Of a stretch of 64,000 nucleotides of DNA, positions 15,458-25,330 are shown one piece after another (within the stretch, counting starts at the first letter, position 1; every line of letters starts with the position of its first letter). The DNA is taken from NCBI GenBank assembly GCA_020638995.1, contig JACKHM010000001.1, positions 1,240,001-1,304,000 of the forward strand, read 5' to 3'. The translations under genes were made by a program, and so were the position numbers. Below the pieces are notes generated by a model. The model searched no databases, had not been told where the DNA came from, and saw nothing but the letters and a program-made list of their open reading frames with translations. This DNA is from Planctomycetaceae bacterium. Its GTDB lineage: Bacteria; Planctomycetota; Planctomycetia; Pirellulales; Pirellulaceae.

Positions 15458-17023
15458 CTACTGATGGTTGTTGATGGTCACGCCAGGCCAATCATCTGTT
15501 CGGAAGGGTGTCGCGGGTAAACCAGTCACATTCTGCAAGTTGCAGACCGGATTGTTAGCCCAAGCGTAACGGACAGCCACCGGCTTGGCGACAGCATCAC
15601 TCCAAACCTCGACTTTGTCGCTCCCAATGATTCGCGCCTTGGCCCACACGAATGTTTTATCTTCGCCAGCGATCGAGAAGCCAATGGGCTCGCGCACATC
15701 GAATGTATCGAGCGTACCTCCGCCGTTTTCGCCGATATCGAAAGTTAGCACGATCTTGTTGCCTTGGGTCTCCATCGACTTGTACTGAGGGCTTTTGTAC
15801 GTGATGTCGATACCGTAGTCCTTCGCGAGAGCCCAACGAGCGAGCCGCCGTCCGACTCCTTGCTTGTTCTTGGGATGGATGTCGTGAGCTTCACCCAAGT
15901 CCGTGATGACCGCTTCGCCAGTGTTCGGCAGCGCAGCCATGGTCATCGTTTGTGCTTCACGCAGTTCGGCCCAGGCGCTATCTTGCGGTTGGTCCGACTC
16001 GTCCATAAAGTCAGCGAGCTGAACCCAATAGAAAGAGAAATCGCCCTGTCCCCAATCATCGCGCCACTCTTGAATCATCAGCGGGAACAAGTGGCGATAC
16101 TGATAAGCACGACTAGCATTTGTTTCGCCCTGATACCAGATCGCGCCGCGAATGCCGTAACCGATAATCGGCTTCAACACGCCGTTGTACAAGTTTGCAG
16201 GACGATGTTGACCTGTCAGCGGGTTACGCGGTGCACCAGGAGCATTGCCCTTCTTTCCGCCCTCTTCCCAGGCATTTCGTTTCGCCAGATAGGCCGCCAT
16301 CTCCTTTTCATGGTCGTACGTCGACTCGGTCGCAGCCCAACGACCTAACAGCTCTGTGTAACGCTCGTCGGCGGCCAGCCGATCACGGCTGACCCATGCT
16401 TCGCAGGCTGATCCGCCCCAGGCATTATCAATCAGGCCAACGGGCACGCCCAGCGTCTCTTGCAATTGACGACCGAAAAAATAGCCAACGCCGGAGAAAT
16501 CGCCAACATTGCCTGGGCTGCAAACAGCCCAGGCCCCGTTAAAGTTGTCTTGAGGTTCCTGAGTACCGACCTGCGGCACGCTAACCAGCCGAATCATTGG
16601 GTGATTTCCGTTCAGTTTCTCCAAATCTGCATCATCCGACTGACCAACGGCCCATTGCATGTTCGATTGCCCTGAACAAACCCAGACCTCGCCGACGAGC
16701 ACATCCACGAGCTTCAGTTCGTTCTTCCCCTTAATCGTCAATTCGTAAGGACCACCTACCGGAAGCGACGCCAACTTCACGCGCCACCGCCCATCTTTGT
16801 CCGCCTTCGCCGAGTGCGATTGGTCGCCAATGGTGACTGTCACTTCTTCATCAGGTTCAGCCCAACCCCAAACCGGGTTTGCTTGGCCCTGTTGCAAGAC
16901 CATATGGCTTCCGAAGATGTTCGGTACCGAAACGTCGGCACGAACCACGTCGCAGTGTGTAAGCTCGAAGGCGAGGATAGCGAGAGTTAGAGATAAGAGT
17001 CGGACCAGGTGTGTTGAGTTCAT
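15458..17023 (-). CDS. Sialate O-acetylesterase-like carbohydrate esterase
   Basis: 521 residues with a signal peptide (residues 1-29). An N-terminal beta domain (IFGSHMVLQQGQANPVWGWA) precedes an SGNH esterase core: VWVCSGQSNMQWAV (Ser120 nucleophile), GVGYFFGRQLQETLGVPVGL, IDNAWGGSACEAWVS, GAIWYQGETNAS and ITDLGEAHDIHPKNKQGVGR, which supplies the Asp-x-x-His pair. The family removes acetyl groups from sialic acids or from plant and algal polysaccharides. It acts outside the cytoplasm. It is probably co-regulated with the MFS transporter and the esterase gene at 17149. Confidence 0.9.
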   Translation of the reverse strand: MNSTHLVRLLSLTLAILAFELTHCDVVRADVSVPNIFGSHMVLQQGQANPVWGWAEPDEEVTVTIGDQSHSAKADKDGRWRVKLASLPVGGPYELTIKGKNELKLVDVLVGEVWVCSGQSNMQWAVGQSDDADLEKLNGNHPMIRLVSVPQVGTQEPQDNFNGAWAVCSPGNVGDFSGVGYFFGRQLQETLGVPVGLIDNAWGGSACEAWVSRDRLAADERYTELLGRWAATESTYDHEKEMAAYLAKRNAWEEGGKKGNAPGAPRNPLTGQHRPANLYNGVLKPIIGYGIRGAIWYQGETNASRAYQYRHLFPLMIQEWRDDWGQGDFSFYWVQLADFMDESDQPQDSAWAELREAQTMTMAALPNTGEAVITDLGEAHDIHPKNKQGVGRRLARWALAKDYGIDITYKSPQYKSMETQGNKIVLTFDIGENGGGTLDTFDVREPIGFSIAGEDKTFVWAKARIIGSDKVEVWSDAVAKPVAVRYAWANNPVCNLQNVTGLPATPFRTDDWPGVTINNHQ

Positions 17024-17148
17024 CGTGTTGTACCTAACATATCAATTGGTCGAGGATTACAGGGTCATTTGACTTGGCGATATTCTAACCGGTGCGACCG
17101 CTGCGCGAAACGAGTCGGCAGGGCGAGCGATACATTCTTCTGTCGCGT

Positions 17149-18264
17149 TCACTCTTGGGATTCAAGCCGAAGTTTGTCTGCGAAGAACTCTTCGACCAGC
17201 TTATCAACCTTGGGGGCACGACCAAAACCATGAGCGCCTCCGGCAACAATGTGCAATCTGACATCGCACTTCACACGCTTCAATGCATCGAACAGCAACT
17301 GGCTCTGGTGGAGTGGCACCAGCGGATCTTGGTCGCCATGAACGATCAGAAATGGCGGATCATCTGAGCTCACATACGTAATCGGGTTCGCCCGCGCCAC
17401 CTTGTCCGGATTCTCTTGGACCGGACCGCCGATCACCAAAGCTTCAGGCGAATCCGGAGCATCATGCTTGAACGGAGCCGCTGACAGGGCGTGTGCGTCC
17501 ATTTGCGAGAAGTCGGTGGGCCCAAAAAAATCACACACAGCCTGAACGCGCGACGACTGCTGTGTGTTGCCATGTTTCCCTTCAAGGAAATCGTCTTCGC
17601 CGCTCGTACCGAGCAAGGCTGCCAAGTGGCCACCGGCCGATGAACCCCAAACACCGACGCGATCAGGATCGATCGAATACGACTTGGCATTAGCGCGAAG
17701 CCATCGAATCGCTGCCTTGCAATCTTGTATTTGTGCGGGATAGATCGCAACATTGCTGAGTCGATATTCCACGCTCGCCACGATGTAGCCGAGTTCGAGG
17801 AACCTTAACGCAGGACATTGATCTTTGCTGCCGTTTCGCCAGCCCCCACCGTGAACCCAGACAATCAACGGACGAGGTTTCGAAGGCTCCTCCGGTGCAT
17901 ACACATCCAGTAAGAGGCGGACGCCATCAGCTTCTGCGTATTCGACATCACGCGTGGCAACAAAACCGCTTGGGACGCTCGGACGAGCACGCCGTTGGGG
18001 CGGCTGACTTTCCTGCCGCGTTCGTCCCAGACGAAATGCGATATCTTCATCGAGTTCAACAAAACCGTCTTCGTTCCTATCAATTCGGTCGAACAACGGA
18101 CGCGCGCGTCTCGGGAATTCGTCGCGTGAGAGCTTGCCGTCTGCGTTCGAATCATGTTGCTTAATGAAACGCGCAGCTTCCGTTTTCGCGTTTGATTTGT
18201 CCTGCGCGATCGAACCGCCGACGAACATCAAACCAGCGACTGTCACGAGAGTAGATCGACGCAT
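17149..18264 (-). CDS. Secreted EF-hand / alpha-beta hydrolase esterase
   Basis: 371 residues with a signal peptide (1-20). Two EF-hand-like Ca-binding loops lie at residues 38-50 (DSNADGKLSRDEF) and 62-74 (DRNEDGFVELDED). The remainder is a BD-FAE/carboxylesterase-type alpha-beta hydrolase: oxyanion motif VWVHGGGWRNGS, nucleophile elbow VGVWGSSAGGHLAALLG (Ser209), FLIVHGDQDPLVP with the acid and GGAHGF with the His. Such enzymes hydrolyse feruloyl or acetyl esters. Placement in the carbohydrate gene set supports this. Confidence 0.87.
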   Translation of the reverse strand: MRRSTLVTVAGLMFVGGSIAQDKSNAKTEAARFIKQHDSNADGKLSRDEFPRRARPLFDRIDRNEDGFVELDEDIAFRLGRTRQESQPPQRRARPSVPSGFVATRDVEYAEADGVRLLLDVYAPEEPSKPRPLIVWVHGGGWRNGSKDQCPALRFLELGYIVASVEYRLSNVAIYPAQIQDCKAAIRWLRANAKSYSIDPDRVGVWGSSAGGHLAALLGTSGEDDFLEGKHGNTQQSSRVQAVCDFFGPTDFSQMDAHALSAAPFKHDAPDSPEALVIGGPVQENPDKVARANPITYVSSDDPPFLIVHGDQDPLVPLHQSQLLFDALKRVKCDVRLHIVAGGAHGFGRAPKVDKLVEEFFADKLRLESQE

Positions 18265-18346
18265 TCAGTTGCTCCAAGTTTATGGCGTAGCTGAACTCAC
18301 GCGAATTCAGAGGTTGACGATCGAGGTTGAATTCTAGCGAATCCAG

Positions 18347-19276
18347 CTACCGATTTCCAAATTCCGTATGGAGAGAATTCAACGATAGAAGGACATCCTG
18401 AGTGCGACCTACGATTACGAAGTTGCGAAACGCGTAGTCGCCTGCCGTAATACCGTCTGAGTCGCGAATTCGAAAGACACAGTTCCACTTCGTAACTCTT
18501 TGCGGAACGAACCGAAACCGTCCGTAGCCGGCGTGCATGTAGCCTGCAGAAGGTTGGTCCGGTGAGTAAATCCCCATCGCATGACTGCCGGATTCCGTCG
18601 CTAATACCACAGGCCAAGCTTGTTCACCGGGTCCGTCGGTCAATGGTTCGAGCGACTGTGATTCCGGATTGTACTTCCAAAAATGAGAGAACTCAGCGGG
18701 CATATAACCAGTCACGGCCTCGAATTGAGCGTAAGTGTGCGTCTCACCGATAGGTACACTGAACGTCACGTTGTACTGAATCACATTCGGCATCGCGCGA
18801 TAGCCGATCCTGACACGTTTAGTAAGCAAGTGGTTAGAGAGTTGCTGCGTATTCTTTGCAAGCTGACCGTCGGATCGGTCTCCGGGCGTTAGCCAAAACG
18901 CCATCTGGCTAGTCGTCTGAAGTGAGTTCTCGGTGGTCACCAGTTGCAACAAACGACTCGTTGAAGTCACCCCAGCACCATCGCGTCTTGAGCCAGCTTC
19001 CGTCGGATTGAACGTCTCGCTGGTAAACCGGGAGCCAGCATCGAAGTTCGATGCCGACTGAATCTGTCGACCGTGATCGTGACTGTCGATGAACTCTTTA
19101 CCGTCCCAGGTCAGCGAATGGATCGCGCCCGCCAACCGATCGGTTGTCGTAATCACGATCTCCGACTCTCCAAACTTGCCTCGGATTGATGCGTTGCCAA
19201 GAACATCAGCGTTCGCATCAACGGCATGAACTGCGGCGAAACAACATGCGGTGATCAAAATTCGGCAGAGCATCAA
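18347..19276 (-). CDS. Secreted hypothetical protein, 309 residues
   Basis: A signal peptide (MMLCRILITACCFAAVHAVD) starts the protein. The body reads like a beta-rich domain (GKFGESEIVITTTDRLAGAI, HSLTWDGKEFIDSHDHGRQI, VTKWNCVFRIRDSDG). The 'LTWDGKEFIDSxDHGRQxQ' pattern occurs in uncharacterised planctomycete and Bacteroidetes secreted proteins, possibly aldose epimerase-like in shape. It is the first gene of the minus-strand group with the esterase genes, so a role in polysaccharide use is likely but unproven. Confidence 0.65.
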   Translation of the reverse strand: MMLCRILITACCFAAVHAVDANADVLGNASIRGKFGESEIVITTTDRLAGAIHSLTWDGKEFIDSHDHGRQIQSASNFDAGSRFTSETFNPTEAGSRRDGAGVTSTSRLLQLVTTENSLQTTSQMAFWLTPGDRSDGQLAKNTQQLSNHLLTKRVRIGYRAMPNVIQYNVTFSVPIGETHTYAQFEAVTGYMPAEFSHFWKYNPESQSLEPLTDGPGEQAWPVVLATESGSHAMGIYSPDQPSAGYMHAGYGRFRFVPQRVTKWNCVFRIRDSDGITAGDYAFRNFVIVGRTQDVLLSLNSLHTEFGNR

Positions 19277-19384
19277 GTCCTCGCAATCGAAGCAGGGCTA
19301 CTACTGTAGATGAACCACTCGATCGATGCGAGCGACCGAGGACGGACAGGGAGTGGCGATGCAATCGCGATGGAAATACACAAC

Positions 19385-19413
19385 TTGGCTCGAATTCAGC
19401 GGCCAGCTATAAT
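19385..19413 (+). promoter_or_regulatory. Sigma-70-like promoter for the DUF1592/DUF1552 operon
   Basis: TTGGCT (19385-19390) and TATAAT (19408-19413) are separated by 17 bases. The -10 is a perfect consensus. The ATG at 19521 is about 100 bases downstream, leaving a leader of that length. Confidence 0.6.
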
Positions 19414-19520
19414 GTCAAGTCTCGCCGCGGCTGTGGGCACGAGCTACGATTTCAGTGGCCCGCCACCCAACAGAAGCAGCCGCTTCTCCCGCCCGCCGTC
19501 CCCAACACTTGCAACTCGTT

Positions 19521-21872
19521 ATGCGAACTGCCCGACTGAATTATCGTGATGCATCCGCGCGAGTCGTCACGCTGGTCGGCATCGTTGTGGCCGTACTCGC
19601 GGCAACCACGGGCACTAGTGCTCAGACAACCCACGACGAGCGCGAGGGCATCTACCGTGAGCGGGTGCAACCGTTACTGGCAAAATACTGTGCTGACTGT
19701 CACGCTGGCGGCGCAGCCGAGGGGGGCTTGAGCTTCGATAAATACAAGAGCGCTCGCCAGATCCTGGTTGGGCGTGAAACGTGGCTCGGTGTGGTGGCCA
19801 AGCTGAATGTGAGGGCCATGCCACCGGAAGACTCTGATCAGCCGACAGATTCAGAGCGTAACTTTTTGCTGGAGTGGATCGAAGCAGCAGCCAACGATAT
19901 CGATTGCGTTCGCGACGCCGAGCCCGGTCACGTTACGATGCGGCGATTGAATCGCCAGGAGTATCGCAACACGATCCGCGATCTGGTTGGAATCGACTAC
20001 GAACCAACGGAAGATTTTCCCGCGGACGACATCGGCTATGGGTTCGATAACATTGGCGACGTACTTTCATTGCCCCCGATATTAATGGAGAAATATTTAG
20101 ACGCTGCCGCAGAGATCCTCGATCAGGCAATTGTTACGAAGGGTTTGGGATTGCCGGTTGTGATGTCGAAGCGAGCGGATGCGTTGTCCGGCGGCGGCTC
20201 AGTGCGTGGCGACGGAGATCGAGTGTTTCCATCAACCGGTGCGGCGGGGGCAGAGTTTACCGCTCCCCAAAGCGGCCAATACGAGATCATTGCCACAGCA
20301 TACGGTCAGCAAGCCGGTGACGAACCGGCAAAAATGAGCTTGCGATTCGACGGTAAGGAAATTCAGCTGTTCGAAGTAGCTGCGACCAAGGACGAGCCGG
20401 GAACCTACAAGCTGGAAGGTCGCGCGGCAAGCGGTAAACATCTCGTCGAACTTGCATTCGTGAATGACTATTACAATCCGCAAGCGAGTGACCCAAACGA
20501 TCGTGATCGCAATTTAGTAATCTCGCACCTCGAAGTGCGTGGCCCGCGAGAAGCAAAGCGAGAGTTGCCCGACTCGCATCGTCGCATCATTTTCATCGAG
20601 CCCAGCGAGAGCGTACCGACGCGGGATGTGGCGCGTCAAGTTTTTGAGCGATTTGCCAGTCGCGCGTACCGGCGGCCTGCAAAGACGGAAGAAGTCGACC
20701 GCTTGATGCAACTGGCCAATGTGGCTCACGAGGCTGGTGACAACTTCGAGGCGTCGATCCAACTAGCACTCCAGGCGGTTCTCGTCTCACCTCACTTTCT
20801 CTTTCGTGTCGAAGCGATGCCAACCGCCGGAGAAGACGAGCGCACGTTGAGTGACTACGAACTCGCGACGCGGCTGTCTTACTTCCTGTGGAACAGCATG
20901 CCGGATGATGAATTATTCCGACATGCTGTTCGGGGTACGCTTCGGAAGGATAATCATCTCGACGAACAGGTGCGACGCATGTTGCGAGACCCCAAGGCGA
21001 AATCCTTGGTCGACAGCTTTGCCTCGCAATGGTTGCAGCTACGTCGCTTTGACGAAATGACTCCGAGCAAACGCCACTTCCCAACATTCAACGACGTATT
21101 GCGCGAAGACATGCGGCGTGAAACGGAACTGTTCTTTTCCTATATCGTTCAAAACGACCGCAGCGTCATTGACTTGCTGGTTGCGGACTATACCTTCGTG
21201 AACGAGCGTCTAGCTCGCCACTACGGCCTGCCCAACGTGAAGGGTGATCGCTTTCAGCAAGTTTCTTTGGCAGGCACGCCACGTGGTGGGCTGTTAACGC
21301 ACGGGAGCATCTTGACCGTCACGTCCAATCCAACGCGCACCTCCCCGGTCAAGCGCGGTCGTTGGGTTTTGGAGAATCTGCTCGGTGAATCTCCGCCGCC
21401 CCCGCCGCCGAATGTGCCCGAACTGGTCGACGAAGGAGTTGAGCTCAAAGGTACCCTGCGTGAGCAGATGGAGCAGCATCGAGCGAATCCAAACTGTTCA
21501 GTCTGTCACGAAAAGATGGATGCCTTGGGGTTTGCCCTGGAAAACTTTGACGCTATCGGCGCTTGGCGACTATTTGATGGCAAACACCCCATCGATCCGA
21601 GGGGCCAATTGCCGAATGGCGGGAGCTTTGAAGGGCCCAATGAACTATCTGCTTACCTGCGAGACAACATGCAGCCGCAATTCGTGCATTGCATCGCAGA
21701 AAAGATGCTGACTTATGCTTTGGGGCGGGGTTTAGAGTTTTACGACCAATGCGCGGTCGATAAGATAATAGAAGAGTTGAGTCAGAACGAGTTTAAGTTT
21801 TCGTCGCTGATCCTTGGTGTTGTGCGGAGCGATCCGTTCCAGAAGCAGGGAGCCAAAAGGAGTATCGAATGA
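19521..21872 (+). CDS. Planctomycete cytochrome-type protein (DUF1587/1595/1592/1588/1585)
   Basis: A 783-residue exported protein with a hydrophobic stretch at 15-30. The haem motif CADCH (Cys57, Cys60, His61) lies in YRERVQPLLAKYCADCHAGG, a c-type cytochrome segment. The PSD set follows in order: MRRLNRQEYRNTIRDLVGID (PSD3), a carbohydrate-binding-like insert (QYEIIATAYGQQ), ELATRLSYFLWNSMPDDEL (PSD4), PTRTSPVKRGRWVLENLLGE and CSVCHEKMDALGFALENFD (PSCyt3), then ALGRGLEFYDQCAVDKI (PSD2). I chose the ATG at 19521 because it starts the signal sequence; the frame is open upstream. Function unknown; periplasmic redox or polysaccharide-linked roles have been suggested. Confidence 0.88.
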   Translation: MRTARLNYRDASARVVTLVGIVVAVLAATTGTSAQTTHDEREGIYRERVQPLLAKYCADCHAGGAAEGGLSFDKYKSARQILVGRETWLGVVAKLNVRAMPPEDSDQPTDSERNFLLEWIEAAANDIDCVRDAEPGHVTMRRLNRQEYRNTIRDLVGIDYEPTEDFPADDIGYGFDNIGDVLSLPPILMEKYLDAAAEILDQAIVTKGLGLPVVMSKRADALSGGGSVRGDGDRVFPSTGAAGAEFTAPQSGQYEIIATAYGQQAGDEPAKMSLRFDGKEIQLFEVAATKDEPGTYKLEGRAASGKHLVELAFVNDYYNPQASDPNDRDRNLVISHLEVRGPREAKRELPDSHRRIIFIEPSESVPTRDVARQVFERFASRAYRRPAKTEEVDRLMQLANVAHEAGDNFEASIQLALQAVLVSPHFLFRVEAMPTAGEDERTLSDYELATRLSYFLWNSMPDDELFRHAVRGTLRKDNHLDEQVRRMLRDPKAKSLVDSFASQWLQLRRFDEMTPSKRHFPTFNDVLREDMRRETELFFSYIVQNDRSVIDLLVADYTFVNERLARHYGLPNVKGDRFQQVSLAGTPRGGLLTHGSILTVTSNPTRTSPVKRGRWVLENLLGESPPPPPPNVPELVDEGVELKGTLREQMEQHRANPNCSVCHEKMDALGFALENFDAIGAWRLFDGKHPIDPRGQLPNGGSFEGPNELSAYLRDNMQPQFVHCIAEKMLTYALGRGLEFYDQCAVDKIIEELSQNEFKFSSLILGVVRSDPFQKQGAKRSIE

Positions 21873-23218
21873 GCAACGCTACGCGAATCTCACGCCGGAC
21901 GGTTCTGCGCGGTTTGGGAACCGCAGTCGCTCTTCCGTGGCTGGAAGCCAGTATGCCGCTTACGGTCTTTGGTGCCGACGCGTCCAAAGCTCCTGTCAGG
22001 ATGGCGTTCTTGTGTGTTCCCAACGGCAAGCACATGCCTGACTGGACGCCCGATAAGACTGGGACGGACTTTGAACTCAAGTCGATTCTGCAGCCTGTTG
22101 CGAAGTTTAAATCACAGCTGTTACAGCTGAGCGGTCTGGCGTTGGACGGCGGCCGCGCCCACGGCGATGGTCCGGGCGATCACGCTCGTAGCTGCGCCTC
22201 GTTCCTCACCGGGGCTCATCCCAAAAAGACAGACGGCGCGGACATCTACAACGGCATCTCGGCAGATCAACTCGCCGCCGAGAAGATCGGACATTACACG
22301 CGTTTCCCTTCGCTCGAACTTGGGATCGAACGGGGTGCTCAGTCGGGCAACTGCGATTCCGGTTATAGCTGTGCATACTCGGCCAACGTCGCCTGGCGAA
22401 CGCCCACTTCGCCAGTCGCGAAAGAGATCGATCCGGCTGCCGTATTCGATCGTTTGTTCGGAGAAGGAAACTCCGGCGAACAGGGTTTGGCGAAGGCAAA
22501 GCGAGATCGCTATCGAAAGAGTGTGCTCGATTTTGTGCTGGAAGATGCCAAACAGTTGCAACGCCAACTCGGCGCAAGTGACCAGCGAAAACTTGACGAA
22601 TACTTGTACGCAATCCGCGACATCGAGCGACGCATTGGCGGAGTCGACAAACTCTCGGGATTGGAGCAAGGGATCAACTACTCGCGGCCCGCAGGCGTTC
22701 CGAAGAAGTTTGAGGATCATACGAAGCTGTTGTTTGACCTGATGACTCTAGCGTTCCAGACGGATTCAACGCGTGTGATCAGCTTTATGTATGCCAATGA
22801 AGGCAGCAATCGCAACTATCCGGAAGTGAACGTCAACGATGGACACCATAATCTGTCACATCATGGGAACAAGCCCGAGAAGCAGAAACTGATAAGCCAG
22901 ATCAATCGTTATCACATTACGCTGCTGTCGCACTTGCTGGAACGACTATCGGCGATCCAGGAGGGAGACCGCACGCTGCTCGAAAACAGCATGATCTGTT
23001 ATGGCAGCGGCATCGGTGACGGCAATCGTCACAATCACGATGACCTGCCCATAGCAGTCTTCGGTCGCGGCGGCGGCGCGTTAAAGTCCGGTCAGCATCT
23101 GCAGTATCCCAAGGACACTCCACTCACGAATCTCTATCGAACGATGCTTGACATTAGCGGTGTCCGCGTCGACTCCTTCAGCGATAGCACGGGACTCCTC
23201 GAAGACGTGTTGGCCTAG
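21869..23218 (+). CDS. DUF1552 protein with Tat-type signal
   Basis: 449 residues. The N-terminus SRRTVLRGLGTAVALPWLE is a twin-arginine signal. The DUF1552 family name motif HHNLSHHGN is visible, along with RMAFLCVPNGKHMPDWTP, DHARSCASFLTGAHPKKTDG and NSMICYGSGIGDGNRHNHDD. The fold is probably alkaline phosphatase/sulfatase-like. The start overlaps the stop of the preceding gene (ATGA). This pair is conserved as a unit in Planctomycetes, and the folded, exported product suggests a cofactor or metal is inserted before export. Confidence 0.9.
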   Translation: MSNATRISRRTVLRGLGTAVALPWLEASMPLTVFGADASKAPVRMAFLCVPNGKHMPDWTPDKTGTDFELKSILQPVAKFKSQLLQLSGLALDGGRAHGDGPGDHARSCASFLTGAHPKKTDGADIYNGISADQLAAEKIGHYTRFPSLELGIERGAQSGNCDSGYSCAYSANVAWRTPTSPVAKEIDPAAVFDRLFGEGNSGEQGLAKAKRDRYRKSVLDFVLEDAKQLQRQLGASDQRKLDEYLYAIRDIERRIGGVDKLSGLEQGINYSRPAGVPKKFEDHTKLLFDLMTLAFQTDSTRVISFMYANEGSNRNYPEVNVNDGHHNLSHHGNKPEKQKLISQINRYHITLLSHLLERLSAIQEGDRTLLENSMICYGSGIGDGNRHNHDDLPIAVFGRGGGALKSGQHLQYPKDTPLTNLYRTMLDISGVRVDSFSDSTGLLEDVLA

Positions 23219-23458
23219 CAATCAATCGATTGCCACAACTGATACGATCGGTACAGATCCACTCCGGCAATGGTCAACGGTGGACGGTCATGCGATTGCA
23301 GCCGTGAAGTGTTCGACCCTTGTGGCGGAATGTGACACTGACGTGAGCTAGACTTTTCCGTAGCAGGACGCAGCGATGTTGACGCTGCGCGCCACGCGTG
23401 AAGACTATTGCATCCGCTAAGACGCTATCGCCATTGAGCGTAATTGAGGCACGAGACC

Positions 23459-24712
23459 TTGACCACGAATCAGAACAGTTCCGAAACGGAACCGATTCGC
23501 GTACTACTGATCGAAGATGACGCAGCGCAAGCGCGGCTAGTCGAACATCTGATCACTCGCACGCAACATACATTTCATGTGGAATGGGTTGATCGTTTGT
23601 CCTTGGCGATCGAGCGGATGCGGGAAGGTGAACTCGACGTCGTGGTCGTCGATCTGGGACTACCTGATAGCCGAGGCATTGCCACCTTTGACGCTGTGCG
23701 TGCGGCGAATCCTTTTCTCCCAGCGGTGGTGATGACGGGCACCGAGTGCGAGACGCTTGCCATCGAAGCGGTTCGTCGCGGCGCTCAAGATTACATTGTG
23801 AAAGGACAGCACTCGGGCCCCACGATTTCTCGCGCGATTCGATACGCCGTCGAACGCAATCGACTTGAAGAGCAGCTGCGTCAGTCGCAGAAGATGGAAG
23901 CTGTGGGGGCACTTGCGAGCGGTGTGGCTCACGAGTTCAACAATTTGCTGCAGGCAATCATGGGTTACACGCGTTTCGCCTTAGAAGGTTTGCCCGCAAA
24001 CGATATCCGCCACCGCGATCTGTCAAAGGCCTTAGAAGCCGCGGACCAAGCGACCAACTTGACACGCCAACTGCTAAATTTCAGCCGACACGATGGCCCG
24101 AAAACACGAGAGACGAGCGTAACGGAGTTGATCATGGATGTCGCAGATCTTGTTACGCCCCTTCTCGGCGACTCTTGGAAGCTCGAAATTGAATTGCCTT
24201 CCGAAGTAATCACGCTGGTCGCGGATGCAGGTATGTTGCAACAGGCGTTTATGAATTTGTGCATCAATGCGCGCGACTCGATGCCCGATGGCGGAACGAT
24301 CACCGTCGGAGCGCGAGCGACCTATCTGCCGTCCGCGACTTGCACTGCATTCCCCGATTGTAAACCCGGCGACTACATCGCGTTCTCCATCCGAGACACT
24401 GGCTGCGGTATCCCCGCAGAACTGAGGCAGCGAGTTACCGAGCCGTTCTTTACAACGAAGGAACCGGGCAAAGGCTCGGGTCTAGGCCTCGCAATGGTTT
24501 ATTCGATCGCGAAACAGCACGGCGGACACCTGCATATCGAGAGCGAAGAAGGTGTGGGTTCAACATTCGCCGTCTACCTGCCTCTGGGCGAGATCAATAC
24601 TTCGAACAAGGGCTTGTCTAATTCGTCATTCGAGGTTGAAGGCGATGGACTACTTTCGCTCGAAGGAGCAGCGCAGCTGGTGAGCCACTTGTTATCGCCT
24701 CAATCCACTTAG
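23459..24712 (+). CDS. REC-histidine kinase (receiver plus NtrB-like kinase)
   Basis: A receiver domain comes first (VLLIEDDAAQARLVEHLI, phospho-Asp in VVVDLGLPDSRG, Lys in GAQDYIVKG). A coiled linker leads to the H-box VGALASGVAHEFNNLLQAIM, then the N box LCINARDSMPDGGTI, G1 RDTGCGIPAE, F box and G2 FFTTKEPGKGSGLGLAMVYS. There is no membrane segment or PAS sensor, so input arrives by phosphotransfer to the receiver or by partner binding. TTG at 23459 with GAGG 9 bases upstream is the best start; TTG at 23444 is possible. A single-domain response regulator follows 55 bases later, a likely partner. Confidence 0.88.
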   Translation: MTTNQNSSETEPIRVLLIEDDAAQARLVEHLITRTQHTFHVEWVDRLSLAIERMREGELDVVVVDLGLPDSRGIATFDAVRAANPFLPAVVMTGTECETLAIEAVRRGAQDYIVKGQHSGPTISRAIRYAVERNRLEEQLRQSQKMEAVGALASGVAHEFNNLLQAIMGYTRFALEGLPANDIRHRDLSKALEAADQATNLTRQLLNFSRHDGPKTRETSVTELIMDVADLVTPLLGDSWKLEIELPSEVITLVADAGMLQQAFMNLCINARDSMPDGGTITVGARATYLPSATCTAFPDCKPGDYIAFSIRDTGCGIPAELRQRVTEPFFTTKEPGKGSGLGLAMVYSIAKQHGGHLHIESEEGVGSTFAVYLPLGEINTSNKGLSNSSFEVEGDGLLSLEGAAQLVSHLLSPQST

Positions 24713-24767
24713 TACCGGTAATCAAGAATCCGCGCCTAACTGGGACTTGCGGCACACAACCAATCCC

Positions 24768-25163
24768 ATGAGCGATTCACCCTTTCAAGTCTTGGTCATC
24801 GACGACGAGGCCTCGGTTCGCGAGTTGACGATTCGGAGCTTGGATCGTGCAGGCTTTGAGTGCGTCCCAGCCATAAACGGCGAACAGGCGCTGAAGATGA
24901 TCGAAATGAAAGAGTACGACGCCGTCGTCACGGATCTCCGCATGCCCAACCTGAACGGCCATGCCTTGGTCGTAGATTTGCTCGCTCGGGAACATCGTCC
25001 GCTAATCTATGTGGTGACTGGTGTGGTCGAGCCAAAACTCGCCAAAGATCTGCTTAGACGAGGCATCGACGATATTTTTTACAAACCCGTCGATCATGCC
25101 ATGCTCGCGATTAAGCTTGCCGCGCGTCTCGAATCGCAGCGCAGGAGGCTACAGCGTGTGTGA
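24768..25163 (+). CDS. Single-domain response regulator
   Basis: 131 residues, essentially one receiver domain: VLVIDDEASVRELTI (acidic pocket), phospho-Asp in VVTDLRMPNLNG, Thr in YVVTGVVEP and Lys in IFYKPVDH. There is no output domain, as in CheY-like or phosphorelay proteins. ATG at 24768 fits the start of homology; an in-frame ATG-like start lies 7 codons upstream. It probably receives phosphate from the kinase encoded just before. Confidence 0.85.
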   Translation: MSDSPFQVLVIDDEASVRELTIRSLDRAGFECVPAINGEQALKMIEMKEYDAVVTDLRMPNLNGHALVVDLLAREHRPLIYVVTGVVEPKLAKDLLRRGIDDIFYKPVDHAMLAIKLAARLESQRRRLQRV

Positions 25164-25330
25164 TGCGATGGCAAGAAGAAGTAGTAGCGACTAGTCCACT
25201 TCTAACGCCTTTGCGAATCTTGCACGCTTTGCGTTTTGTGGACAACTCGCTGAGAGCGTGCTGTAATTGAATTGTGGCTACGGAGGGCTATTGCGGTTTC
25301 AGATTCTCCATCACCCTTTCGGCAAAGTTT

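Noticed and set aside
24768..25163. Possible output-domain response regulator.
   Set aside because: The product ends right after the receiver domain; no DNA-binding domain is present before the stop.
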